From Streptomyces broussonetiae (lineage in GTDB: Bacteria > Actinomycetota > Actinomycetes > Streptomycetales > Streptomycetaceae), in NCBI RefSeq assembly GCF_009796285.1, contig NZ_CP047020.1, forward strand, positions 3,844,001 to 3,908,000: a DNA stretch of 64,000 nt, written 5' to 3'. Position 1 is the first letter of the stretch. Each line of letters starts with the position of its first letter. The position numbers and the translations under genes are program-made. The notes under the pieces were generated by a model. The model worked only from the letters and a program-made list of their open reading frames with translations, made no database searches and was not told the origin of the DNA. Shown here one piece after another: positions 14,911 through 23,388 of the stretch.

Positions 14911-16884
14911 ATGACGTCGACGCCGACGGGCGCCGGACAGAGCCACGCTCACGACGACCCGTCACGGACCACACGACTGCGAGCGGTCACGCACCGGACG
15001 GGCCAGTTCCACCGGATACGGAAGAGCCTGCCGAGATACGACTACGAGCACTACAGCCGGCTCGCGGGCCCGCTCACCCGGCCCGACCCGACCCGGCCGT
15101 ACACGGTGCAGTACCGGTCGCTGCTCTCGCAGGAACCGCATCGCCTGCGCGCCGCGCTCATGCTGGGGGCGGCCCCGATCCTCTCGCTGGTGCTGCTGTT
15201 CTGGCTGCTCCGGCCCGAGCACTGGACCGAACGGGACTATCCCGCCCATGCCTTCCTGCCGGCCCTCGACACCGTCATGCTCGTCTCGATCGGTCTGATC
15301 GAGTTCTTCCGCTGCATGAACGTGCTGTCCAACGCACACGCCACGCTCGTCGCCCGCGACCCGGTCCCGGTGGTCCCCGAGTCCGGCACCCGCGTCGCCT
15401 TCATCACCACCTTCGTGCCCGGCAAGGAGCCGCTGGAGATGGTGACGAGGACCCTTCAGGCGGCGGTGCGGCTGCGGCACCGGGGGCTTGTGCACGTATG
15501 GCTGCTGGACGAGGGCGACGACCCGGCCGTCAAGGGGGTCTGCGCCCGGCTCGGCGTGCACCACTTCACCCGCAAGGGCGTCGAGCGGTGGAACCGGGCG
15601 AAGGGCCCGCACCGCGCGAGGACCAAGCACGGCAACTACAACGCCTGGCTGGAGGCGCACGGCGACGCCTACGACTTCTTCGCCTCCGTCGACACCGACC
15701 ACGTCCCGCTGCCCAACTACCTGGAGCGGATGCTCGGTTACTTCCGCGACCCGGACGTCGGCTTCGTCATCGGCCCGCAGGTCTACGGCAACTACGACAC
15801 GTTCGTCACCAAGGCCGCCGAGTCGCAGCAGTTCCTCTTCCACGCCCTGGTCCAGCGCGCCGGCAACCGCTACGGCGCGCCCATGTTCGTCGGCACCTCC
15901 AACGCCGTACGGATCAGGGCGCTGCAGCAGATCGGCGGGCTGTACGACTCGATCACCGAGGACATGGCGACCGGCTTCGAGATGCACCGGGCGAAGAACC
16001 CGGCGACGGGGCGCAGGTGGAAGTCGGTCTACACGCCGGACGTGCTCGCCGTCGGTGAGGGCCCGGCCGCCTGGACGGACTTCTTCACGCAGCAGCTGCG
16101 CTGGTCCCGGGGAACGTACGAGACGATCCTCAAGCAGTACTGGAAGGGCCTGTTCACGCTCGGGCCGGGCAAGTTCTTCAACTACACGATGATGATCATC
16201 TTCTACCCGATGTCCGCCCTCAACTGGATCCTCGCGGCGCTGAGCTGCGCCCTGTTCCTGGGTCTGGGCGCCTCGGGTGTGAACATCGACCCGGCCGTGT
16301 GGCTGATGCTGTACGGCAACGCCTCCGCGCTGCAGATAGGGCTGTACATCTGGAACCGGCGGCACAACGTCTCCCCGCACGAGCCGGAGGGCTCGGGCGG
16401 TGTGGCGGGCATGGTGATGTCCGCGCTGTCCGCGCCGATCTACGCCCGCTCGCTGATGGATGCGGTCCTGCGCCGCAAGAGCAGGTTCGTGGTGACGCCC
16501 AAGGGCGCATCGGCCAGCCCCGACACGCTGTTCGGGACGTTCCGGGTCCACTGGTTCTTCATCCTGGTCTTCGGCGGCTCGCTCGGCGCCGGTTTCGCGC
16601 TCGGCAACTCCCACCCCGCGATGATCACCTGGGCGGGCCTCGCCCTGCTGATCACCGCCTCGCCGATCTTCGCCTGGCGGTACACGCTGCGGCAGGAGAG
16701 GCGGGGGCCGGGGCGGGCGGCCGGAGCCGCCGAACCGCAGGACGCGGTGCCCGCGCCGCGGCCGGCCCCGCTGCTGCGGCAGCGGCCCTCCTGGGCGGGC
16801 GCCGGGCAGGCGGCGCGGCGGGCCGGGGACACCGAGCAGACCATGCAGATCACGCTTGGCGGACCGGGGGGACGTGAGGAATGA
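14911..16884 (+). CDS. cslA: Cellulose synthase-like glycosyltransferase family 2 protein (CslA)
   Basis: 657 aa inner-membrane glycan synthase acting at hyphal tips in streptomycetes. The GT2 motifs are in order: DEGDD, the DTD metal site in FASVDTDH, the TED catalytic base in DSITEDMAT, and QQLRWSRG (Q-x-x-R-W). Hydrophobic segments lie before the catalytic domain (AAPILSLVLLFWLL, ALDTVMLVSIGLIEFF) and after it, as in processive synthases. Start ATG 14911 is preceded by GGGGGGAA. The stop overlaps the glxA start as ATGA, so the two are coupled. The C-terminal 60 residues are hydrophilic. Confidence 0.93.
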   Translation: MTSTPTGAGQSHAHDDPSRTTRLRAVTHRTGQFHRIRKSLPRYDYEHYSRLAGPLTRPDPTRPYTVQYRSLLSQEPHRLRAALMLGAAPILSLVLLFWLLRPEHWTERDYPAHAFLPALDTVMLVSIGLIEFFRCMNVLSNAHATLVARDPVPVVPESGTRVAFITTFVPGKEPLEMVTRTLQAAVRLRHRGLVHVWLLDEGDDPAVKGVCARLGVHHFTRKGVERWNRAKGPHRARTKHGNYNAWLEAHGDAYDFFASVDTDHVPLPNYLERMLGYFRDPDVGFVIGPQVYGNYDTFVTKAAESQQFLFHALVQRAGNRYGAPMFVGTSNAVRIRALQQIGGLYDSITEDMATGFEMHRAKNPATGRRWKSVYTPDVLAVGEGPAAWTDFFTQQLRWSRGTYETILKQYWKGLFTLGPGKFFNYTMMIIFYPMSALNWILAALSCALFLGLGASGVNIDPAVWLMLYGNASALQIGLYIWNRRHNVSPHEPEGSGGVAGMVMSALSAPIYARSLMDAVLRRKSRFVVTPKGASASPDTLFGTFRVHWFFILVFGGSLGAGFALGNSHPAMITWAGLALLITASPIFAWRYTLRQERRGPGRAAGAAEPQDAVPAPRPAPLLRQRPSWAGAGQAARRAGDTEQTMQITLGGPGGREE

Positions 16885-18815
16885 GGGACCAGGCCGGCCG
16901 CCGTCGCGTCCGTCGGCTCGCGATCGGTACGGCGGTAGTACTTGCGCTGGCCGGGACGAACGGGCCGTGGGTCTACCGCTTCGCCACCGCGCAGTACCAC
17001 CAGTACAAGATCAACAGGCCCAAGTACAAGGCCGCGAACGGCCACTGGGACATCATCGAGTTCCCCAAGGAGTACCGGCAGGACACCATCCACGCGGCCC
17101 TCCTGCACACCGGAAAGGTGCTGCTGGTCGCGGGCTCGGGCAACAACCAGGACAACTTCGACGCCAGGAGGTTCGACACCCGGATCTGGGACCCGGCCAA
17201 GGGCACGATCAAGAAGGTCCCCACGCCCAACGACCTGTTCTGCACCGGCCACACGCAGCTCGCCGACGGCAGTCTGCTGATCGCGGGCGGCACCAAGCGG
17301 TACGAGAAGCTCAAGGGTGACGTCAAGAAGGCCGGTGGCGTCATGATTCTCTACAACGAGAACCCGGACAAGCCGATGACGCTGCCCGCGGGCACGGCAT
17401 TCACCGGCAGGCAGAACGGCAGGACGTTCGTCTCGCAGGATCCGGTCCTGATCCCACGCGCCACGAAGGTCTTCGACAGAGGCGGCAAGTGGCTGCGGAA
17501 CAACCCCGGTTACGGCCGTGTCTACGTCGAGGCGCCGCTCGAGGGCAGCCAGTTCGAGACCGGCACCCAGGACAACTACCGGATCCGGGGCCTGACCGGC
17601 GCCGACGCGCGCAACACCTACGGCATCGCGCAGAAGCTCGCCCTCGACAAGAAGGACTTCGAAGGCATCAGGGACGCCTACGAGTTCGACCCGGTCGCCG
17701 AGCGGTACATCAAGGTCGACCCGATGAACGAGGCCCGCTGGTACCCGACGCTCACCACGCTGTCGGACGGCAGGATCCTCAGCGTCTCCGGCCTCGACGA
17801 CATCGGCCAGCTGGTGCCGGGCAAGAACGAGATCTTCGATCCGGCGACCAGGAAATGGACGTACACCACGAGGACCCGGCAGTTCCCGACGTATCCGGCG
17901 CTGTTCCTGATGCAGAACGGGAAGATCTTCTATTCGGGGTCCAACGCGGGGTACGGTCCGGCCGACGTCGGCCGGGAGCCCGGCATCTGGGATGTCGGCA
18001 CCAACGCCTTCGCGAAGCTGCCCGGGCTCGGTGACCCGACGATGATGGAGACCTCCGGGACCGTGCTGCTGCCGCCGGCGCAGAACGAGAAGTTCATGGT
18101 GATCGGGGGCGGCGGTGTCGGCGAGTCGAAGCTGTCGAGCAGGAAGACGCGGCTGATCGATCTGCAGGCGCGCAGTCCCCGGTTCGCCGACGGGCCCGAG
18201 CTGGCGAAGGGGACCCGGTATCCGCAGGCCTCGATCCTGCCGGACGACACGGTCCTGGTGAGCGGCGGCTCCGAGGACTACCGGGGGCGCGGTGACTCCG
18301 ACATCCTGCAGGCGCGGCTGTACCACCCGGACAGCAACAGCTTCACGCGGGTCGCCGATCCGCTGGTGGGCCGCAACTACCACTCCGGGTCGATCCTGCT
18401 GCCGGACGGGCGGGTGATGTTCTTCGGCTCCGACTCGCTGTACGGGGACAAGGCGAACACCAGGCCGGGGAAGTTCGAGCAGCGGATCGAGATCTACACG
18501 CCGCCGTATCTCTACCGGGGCTCACGGCCTTCGCTCGGCGGCGGCCCGCAGACCATTGCCCGGGGAGCGTCGGGGACCTTCACGTCGAGGCAGGCGGCCG
18601 GCATCCGGAAGGTGCGGCTGGTCCGGCCGAGTGCCTCGACGCATGTGACGGATGTGGATCAGCGGTCGATCGCGCTGGACTTCAGGACCTCAGGGGACCG
18701 GATCACGGTGCGGGTGCCGGAGAACCGGAACCTGGTGCAGTCGGGGTGGTACATGCTGTTCGTGGACGACGACCAGGGAACGCCGTCCGTCGCCCAGTGG
18801 GTCAAGGTGCCCTGA
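16881..18815 (+). CDS. glxA: Galactose oxidase-like mono-copper radical oxidase GlxA
   Basis: 644 aa with one N-terminal membrane segment (LAIGTAVVLALAGT), so anchored and facing outside. Copper/radical residues match galactose oxidase-type enzymes: Cys121 in LFCTGHTQ (thioether partner), the Tyr near 288 in NEARWYPTLTT with an adjacent Trp, Tyr500-His501 in GRNYHSGS, and a third ligand His near 588 in ASTHVTDVDQ. GlxA is needed with CslA for the tip glycan in S. lividans and S. coelicolor. The gene overlaps cslA by 4 bp and is convergent with cslZ, 1 bp apart. Confidence 0.95.
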   Translation: MRDQAGRRRVRRLAIGTAVVLALAGTNGPWVYRFATAQYHQYKINRPKYKAANGHWDIIEFPKEYRQDTIHAALLHTGKVLLVAGSGNNQDNFDARRFDTRIWDPAKGTIKKVPTPNDLFCTGHTQLADGSLLIAGGTKRYEKLKGDVKKAGGVMILYNENPDKPMTLPAGTAFTGRQNGRTFVSQDPVLIPRATKVFDRGGKWLRNNPGYGRVYVEAPLEGSQFETGTQDNYRIRGLTGADARNTYGIAQKLALDKKDFEGIRDAYEFDPVAERYIKVDPMNEARWYPTLTTLSDGRILSVSGLDDIGQLVPGKNEIFDPATRKWTYTTRTRQFPTYPALFLMQNGKIFYSGSNAGYGPADVGREPGIWDVGTNAFAKLPGLGDPTMMETSGTVLLPPAQNEKFMVIGGGGVGESKLSSRKTRLIDLQARSPRFADGPELAKGTRYPQASILPDDTVLVSGGSEDYRGRGDSDILQARLYHPDSNSFTRVADPLVGRNYHSGSILLPDGRVMFFGSDSLYGDKANTRPGKFEQRIEIYTPPYLYRGSRPSLGGGPQTIARGASGTFTSRQAAGIRKVRLVRPSASTHVTDVDQRSIALDFRTSGDRITVRVPENRNLVQSGWYMLFVDDDQGTPSVAQWVKVP

Positions 18816-18816
18816 G

Positions 18817-19839
18817 TCACTTGCTGTTCTCGGCCAGGGCGAGTGCGTAACTCGCCCACCACTGACCGGCCTTCGGGCCGCCCTTGCACGTCCCGTCCGA
18901 CTCCCCCGGGCGCTTGACCCACAGGTAGGCGTCCACCAGGGGGTCGGACGTCCGGGTCGTCGGGGCTTGTCCGAGAGCGCGGCCCGGGGGGTTGCACCAG
19001 CGCTGGGACGGGTCGCCGGAGGTGGCGGGGCCGTTGCCGTTCCTGCTGGTGTCGATGACGAAGTGCCTGTCGCCCACCTTCGCCGAGAGCTGTTTTCCGT
19101 AGGCGAGGGAGTCCTGGGTGGAGTAGAAGTTGGAGACGTTGACCGAGAAGCCGTCGGCCCGGTCGAGGCCGGCCTGCCGCAGGGGCTGGAAGATCTGGTC
19201 GGGGTGGCCCCAGCCGGCGTTGCCCGCGTCCAGGTAGACCTTGGTGTTCTTCAGGGACTTGAGCTTGGTGACCGCGCCCTTGAGGAGGTCGTAGCGCTCC
19301 TCGTGGAACTGCGCGGGCGTGCAGCCGTCCACCAGGTGCAGGACGGCGTCCGGTTCGAGGATCACGATGGCCGGCCGGTCCTGGATGCCCCGGGCCACGC
19401 CGTCGATCCAGGCGCGGTAGGCGTTGCCGTCGGCTGCACCGCCCTGTGAGTACTGGCCGCAGTCGCGGTGCGGGATGTTGTAGAGGACGAGCAGGGCCGT
19501 GCGGTCGGAGGTCTCGGCGGCCTCGGTGAAGCCGCGGGCCTCCTGCTCCGGGTTCTCCGGGCCGATCCACTCCCCCACCGGCTGCTCGGCGATCTTCCGG
19601 ATCTGCTCGGCCTGCGAGGTCTTTCCGGCCTTGGCGTAGGCGGCGAGCCGGCGGGCCGCGGTGCCGTCCGGGTTCACCCAGAACGGGTCGGTGGCTTTGG
19701 GCTGTTGGGTGATCCGGGTGTCCGGGCCGGCGTTCCTGTCCCCGCCTCCCGAGGAGCATCCGGCGAGCAGCAGCGCCGCCCCCAGCACGGCCGCCGCACA
19801 CGCCCGCGCGGACGACCGGGCCCCCCTGTTGTCGTACAT
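18817..19839 (-). CDS. cslZ: Glycoside hydrolase family 6 endoglucanase lipoprotein (CslZ)
   Basis: 340 aa. The lipobox LLLAGCSS ends a signal peptide, so it is anchored outside the membrane. GH6 features: RDCGQYSQGG with the catalytic-acid Asp region, AIVILEPDAVLHL with a second conserved Asp, DAGNAGWGHP and the C-terminal WVKRPGESDGTC. The enzyme should hydrolyse beta-1,4-glucan. GGGGGGAATCGC lies before ATG 19839. Its place beside cslA-glxA matches the S. coelicolor locus, where the product trims or integrates the CslA-made glycan. Confidence 0.92.
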   Translation of the reverse strand: MYDNRGARSSARACAAAVLGAALLLAGCSSGGGDRNAGPDTRITQQPKATDPFWVNPDGTAARRLAAYAKAGKTSQAEQIRKIAEQPVGEWIGPENPEQEARGFTEAAETSDRTALLVLYNIPHRDCGQYSQGGAADGNAYRAWIDGVARGIQDRPAIVILEPDAVLHLVDGCTPAQFHEERYDLLKGAVTKLKSLKNTKVYLDAGNAGWGHPDQIFQPLRQAGLDRADGFSVNVSNFYSTQDSLAYGKQLSAKVGDRHFVIDTSRNGNGPATSGDPSQRWCNPPGRALGQAPTTRTSDPLVDAYLWVKRPGESDGTCKGGPKAGQWWASYALALAENSK

Positions 19840-19932
19840 GCGATTCCCCCCTGGGCGCACTGGTCGGGTGCCCTGTCCATGCTGGCATGTCCGGACGGTT
19901 CGCCACGAGGTCGCACGGCGGGGCGTGCGGGG

Positions 19933-20598
19933 TCAGTGGGCGCCGGTGAGATAGGCGGAGACCACCACGTTGGCGGTGTAGCTGCGGGTGGCCCGGTCGA
20001 AGCTGCCGCCGCAGGTGATCAGGCGGAGTTCGGCGCGGCCGGCCCGGTGGGAGCCGTAGGCCTGGCGGGCGTCGAAGTCGTCGCGGGGCAGCACGCGCAC
20101 GTCGTCGACGGTGAACTCGGCGGTCTTTCCGTCCGAGCGGACCACCCGGACCGTCGCGCCCGGCGCCAGCGTGCTGAGCTTGTAGAACACGGCGGGCCGG
20201 GTCGTGGTGTCGACGTGCCCGACGAGGAGGGCCGCGCCCCTGGCGCCCGGCCTGGTGCCGGCGGCGTACCAGCCGACCACGTCCGGCTGGTCGAAGGGGG
20301 GCGGGTCGACGGCGCCCTCGGCGTCCAGGCCGCGGGCCACCACCGGCGCCTGCACGCTCAGTCGCGGAATGTCGACGCGCCGGGGCAGCGCGTCCCCGAG
20401 CGGGGCGGCCGGGCGCGGAAGGAAGGCCGGGGCGGTGCCGGAGGGGACCCGGTCACCGGTGGCCGGGCCGTCCGTGCCCCGCGGTACGCCGGTCGTCGCC
20501 CGTCCCCACAGCCACAGCCCGAGCAGCAGCAGCGCCCAGGCCAGCACGGTGACCAGCCGTCCGGTTCCGCCGGTGGGGTGCCCGTGCTCGTCGGTCAT
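19933..20598 (-). CDS. Class F sortase
   Basis: 221 aa with an N-terminal membrane anchor (LVTVLAWALLLLGLWLWG) and a sortase core. The catalytic histidine is in LLVGHVDT and the catalytic cysteine in LRLITCGGSFD, with the expected downstream arginine region. Class F sortases are common in actinomycetes and several seem to act on few or unknown substrates. The start lies 9 bp after the stop of a secreted, C-terminally anchored protein, so that protein is a possible partner. Confidence 0.85.
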   Translation of the reverse strand: MTDEHGHPTGGTGRLVTVLAWALLLLGLWLWGRATTGVPRGTDGPATGDRVPSGTAPAFLPRPAAPLGDALPRRVDIPRLSVQAPVVARGLDAEGAVDPPPFDQPDVVGWYAAGTRPGARGAALLVGHVDTTTRPAVFYKLSTLAPGATVRVVRSDGKTAEFTVDDVRVLPRDDFDARQAYGSHRAGRAELRLITCGGSFDRATRSYTANVVVSAYLTGAH

Positions 20599-20607
20599 GC
20601 CGGCCTG

Positions 20608-21216
20608 TCAGCGGGGGTTACGGCTGTTACGGCCCCGATGGGCACGCAGCCCGACGGCGAGTGCGGCGACCGCGGCGAGCCCGATCCCGGTGACCGCCTG
20701 GGCGGTGTCGGGTCCCGACTCACTGGTGGCCACGGTGGCGAAGTGCGTGGCGGTGCCGCCGCCGCCCGCGTGGACGGGGGCGACGGGGGAGGCGGCGGGC
20801 GGCTGCGTGGGCTCATCGGCCTGGCCGGACCCCCGGCCGGGTGCCGTTCCCGGATCGGCACCTTTTCCCGGGTCGGCTCCCCTTCCCCGGCCGGCCACCG
20901 TGATCCTCCCGGTCATGACGTAGTCGGCGCAGCTGATGCGCACGTCGTAGGCGCCGGGCGACAGCGAGGAGCGGACACGGATCTGGCCGGCCAGGGTGCC
21001 CCGGCTGCCGGTCAGCCGGGCGTCGGAGACGAACGCGGTCGAGACGGCGGTGCCCACGGCACCGGAGCAGCCGTGGACCCGCAGGGCCACATCGGTCCCG
21101 GGGGCCGGGGAGTCGGGGGTCACGGAAACCGAGCCGCTGTCGGCCGCATGGGCCGTCGGGACGAAGGCGGCAACGGCCAGGATTCCGGTACAGACAGTGA
21201 GGCGTAGTGAGCCCAT
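20608..21216 (-). CDS. Secreted, C-terminally membrane-anchored protein next to the sortase
   Basis: 202 aa, no recognised family. A signal peptide (LTVCTGILAVAAFVPTAHA) is followed by an immunoglobulin-like segment with two cysteines (VHGCSGAV and VRISCADYV), a Gly/Pro-rich linker, a hydrophobic segment (VTGIGLAAVAALAVGL) and a basic tail. That end resembles a sorting signal without a clear LPxTG. Immediately upstream of the class F sortase in the same operon. Its ribosome site sits in the 3' arm of a perfect hairpin at 21223-21240, which may limit translation. Confidence 0.7.
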   Translation of the reverse strand: MGSLRLTVCTGILAVAAFVPTAHAADSGSVSVTPDSPAPGTDVALRVHGCSGAVGTAVSTAFVSDARLTGSRGTLAGQIRVRSSLSPGAYDVRISCADYVMTGRITVAGRGRGADPGKGADPGTAPGRGSGQADEPTQPPAASPVAPVHAGGGGTATHFATVATSESGPDTAQAVTGIGLAAVAALAVGLRAHRGRNSRNPR

Positions 21217-21222
21217 CGTGAA

Positions 21223-21240
21223 CCTCCAGTTATCTGGAGG
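21223..21240 (-). promoter_or_regulatory. Hairpin that covers the ribosome-binding site
   Basis: On the minus strand CCTCCAG-ATAA-CTGGAGG forms a perfect 7-bp stem with a 4-nt loop. The second arm is the Shine-Dalgarno sequence GGAGG, 6 nt before the ATG at 21216. Folding would hide the ribosome site. Confidence 0.6.
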
Positions 21241-21322
21241 CTCCCCCGCCCCGGGCGCCCCCGCATCCTCGGGAGGCGCCCGATTGCTCCAACCGGGTGA
21301 GTCGGGGTTTGGAAGCCCCTGA

Positions 21323-22102
21323 TCAGACCAGGTCGACCAGGTCCGCGATGGAGTCGACGACCTGCGAGGGCCGGAACGGGTACCGGTCGACGTCCTCGGG
21401 CTGGGTGACCCCGCTGAGCACCAGGAACGTCCGCATCCCGGCCTCCAGGCCCGCGAGGACGTCGGTGTCCATACGGTCGCCGATCATCGCGGAGGTCTCG
21501 GAGTGGGCACCGATGGCGTTCAGGCCGGCCCGCATCATCAGCGGGTTGGGCTTGCCGACGAAGTACGGCTTCTTGCGGGTCGCGGCGGTGATCAGGGCGG
21601 CGACCGAGCCGGTGGCGGGCAGGTCGCCCTCGGTGGACGGGCCGACGTTGTCCGGGTTGGTGGCGATGAACCGGGCACCGCCGTTGATCAGCCGGACGGC
21701 CTTGGTCAGCGCCTCGAAGGAGTAGGTGCGGGTCTCGCCCAGGATCACGAAGTCGGGGTCGTGGTCGGTGAGGATGTAGCCGATGTCGTGCAGCGCGGTG
21801 GTCAGGCCCGCCTCGCCGATGACATAGGCGCTGCCGCCGGGCCGCTGGTCGTCCAGGAACTGGGCGGTGGCGAGCGCGGAGGTCCAGATGTTCTCCTCCG
21901 GCACGTCCAGGCCCATCCGGCGCAGCCGGGCGTGCAGATCACGGGCGGTGTAGATGGAGTTGTTGGTGAGCACCAGGAAGGGCCGCCCGGACTCGCGCAG
22001 CTTCTTCAGGAAGGCGTCGGCGCCGGGGATCGGGACGCCCTCGTGGATCAGGACACCGTCCATGTCGGTGAGCCATGACTCGATCGGCTTGCGGTCTGCC
22101 AT
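21323..22102 (-). CDS. HAD-IIA family hydrolase (NagD-like phosphatase)
   Basis: 259 aa. HAD motifs are clear: the nucleophile DMDGVL, motif II LTNNS, the lysine in FVGKPNPLMM and the acidic pair GDRMDTDV. The cap inserted between motifs II and III is of the NagD type. These enzymes dephosphorylate sugar phosphates or nucleotides in the cytosol. It lies downstream of a terminator-like hairpin on the same strand as the phosphonate operon, so it probably has its own promoter. Confidence 0.88.
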   Translation of the reverse strand: MADRKPIESWLTDMDGVLIHEGVPIPGADAFLKKLRESGRPFLVLTNNSIYTARDLHARLRRMGLDVPEENIWTSALATAQFLDDQRPGGSAYVIGEAGLTTALHDIGYILTDHDPDFVILGETRTYSFEALTKAVRLINGGARFIATNPDNVGPSTEGDLPATGSVAALITAATRKKPYFVGKPNPLMMRAGLNAIGAHSETSAMIGDRMDTDVLAGLEAGMRTFLVLSGVTQPEDVDRYPFRPSQVVDSIADLVDLV

Positions 22103-22140
22103 GTTGTGCGTCTCCTGGCATACGTACGGTCAAGAAAGCG

Positions 22141-22176
22141 TGGGGGCGCCGGAACCACGGCGTACCGACGCCCCCA
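22141..22176 (-). terminator. Terminator-like hairpin after the phosphonate operon
   Basis: TGGGGGCG (22141-22148) pairs with CGCCCCCA (22169-22176), with further pairing inside. It lies between the last gene of the ABC operon and the HAD-IIA gene, both on the minus strand. Confidence 0.6.
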
Positions 22177-22260
22177 GCCTAGTCAGACCTGCGTGATCCG
22201 TACCCCGTCGATCACCCGGTACCCGTTGTTGCCTGCGGTGTGGTGCTCGTGCGGGACGGG

Positions 22261-23316
22261 TCAGCTGCCGGTGGCCGCCTTCCAGTCCTCGACGTACGAC
22301 GTGAGGTTCTTGTCGATGTCGTTCCAGTCGGGCGTGAAGAGGTTCACGCCGTCCATGATCTTGGTGAGGTCGATGGCGTCGGCGTCGGTGGCCTTGACGT
22401 CCTGGCGGGACGCGAAGCCGCCGCCGATCGAGCTGACCTCCTGCTGCTGCTTCTGCGCGAGCATGAAGTCGAGCAGCTTCCTGCCGTTCTCGCTGTGCGG
22501 GGCCTTGCCGACCAGGCCGGCCGCATACGGCAGGGCGAAGGTGGTGGGCTTGCCGTCCTTGCCGGCCGGGAACCAGATGCCGAGGTTCGGCATGGTCTTG
22601 GCCTGGGCGTAGTTCATCTGCACATCGCCGTTGGCGACGAGCAGTTCGCCCTTGTCGACCTTGGGCGCGAGCTTGCCGGTGGAGGCGGACGGGCCGACGT
22701 TGTTGGCCTGCAGCTTCTTCAGGAAGGCGAGGGCCTGGCCCTTGTCGCCGAAGTCGTGCACGGCCTTGATGAGCACGGCGGTGCCGTCACCGGCGACACC
22801 CGGGGTGGAGTACTGCAGCTTGTTCTTGTACTGGGGGTCGAGCAGTTCGTTCCACGTCTTGGGAGCCTGCTTCAGCTCCTTCTTGTTGTAGACGAAGCCG
22901 AAGTAGTTGTCGACGACGGAGGTCCAGGTGCCGTCGATGGACTTGTCGGCGCCGCTGACCTGGTCGGCGTCCTTGGGCTCGTACTTCTCCAGCAGGCCCT
23001 TGGTGTCGGCCTCCTGGATGAAGGGCGGGAGGGTGACCAGCACGTCGGCCTGCGGGTTGCTCTTCTCGCGGACGGCGCGCTGCACGATCTCGCCCGAGCC
23101 GCCCTCGACGTACTTGACCTTGATGCCGGTCTGCTTGGTGAAGTCCGCGAAGACCCTGTCGTACCAGCCGTCGCCGTTCTCGCCCTTGAGGCCGTCGGCG
23201 CTGTAGACGGTGACCTCCTTGGCGTTCGAGGCGGAGGAGGAGCCGCCGCAGGCGGCCAGCGCGGGGGTGGCGAGGAGAGCGAGGGCTACGGCGAGCGTGA
23301 TACGGGTTCTGGGCAT
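22261..23316 (-). CDS. 2-aminoethylphosphonate-type ABC transporter substrate-binding lipoprotein
   Basis: 351 aa. Signal peptide with lipobox (LLATPALAACGGSS). The mature part is a ferric/thiamine/AEP-type solute-binding protein: VTVYSADGL near the start, then VKYVEGGSGEIVQRA, VDNYFGFVYN and VTLPPFIQEAD. ATG at 23316 is chosen, with AGGAG upstream; an in-frame ATG at 23337 is an alternative. The genes before it encode two permeases, an ATPase, a phosphonatase-like HAD and an FAD oxidase, so aminoethylphosphonate is the best guess for the ligand. After the TGA the same frame stays open for 25 codons. Confidence 0.82.
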   Translation of the reverse strand: MPRTRITLAVALALLATPALAACGGSSSASNAKEVTVYSADGLKGENGDGWYDRVFADFTKQTGIKVKYVEGGSGEIVQRAVREKSNPQADVLVTLPPFIQEADTKGLLEKYEPKDADQVSGADKSIDGTWTSVVDNYFGFVYNKKELKQAPKTWNELLDPQYKNKLQYSTPGVAGDGTAVLIKAVHDFGDKGQALAFLKKLQANNVGPSASTGKLAPKVDKGELLVANGDVQMNYAQAKTMPNLGIWFPAGKDGKPTTFALPYAAGLVGKAPHSENGRKLLDFMLAQKQQQEVSSIGGGFASRQDVKATDADAIDLTKIMDGVNLFTPDWNDIDKNLTSYVEDWKAATGS

Positions 23317-23388
23317 GGCGAGGCCAACTCCTGGCATTTTCACGGGGATGACGACGGGGTCGTGGGGGGTGCGGGGGGATGCGGGGGG

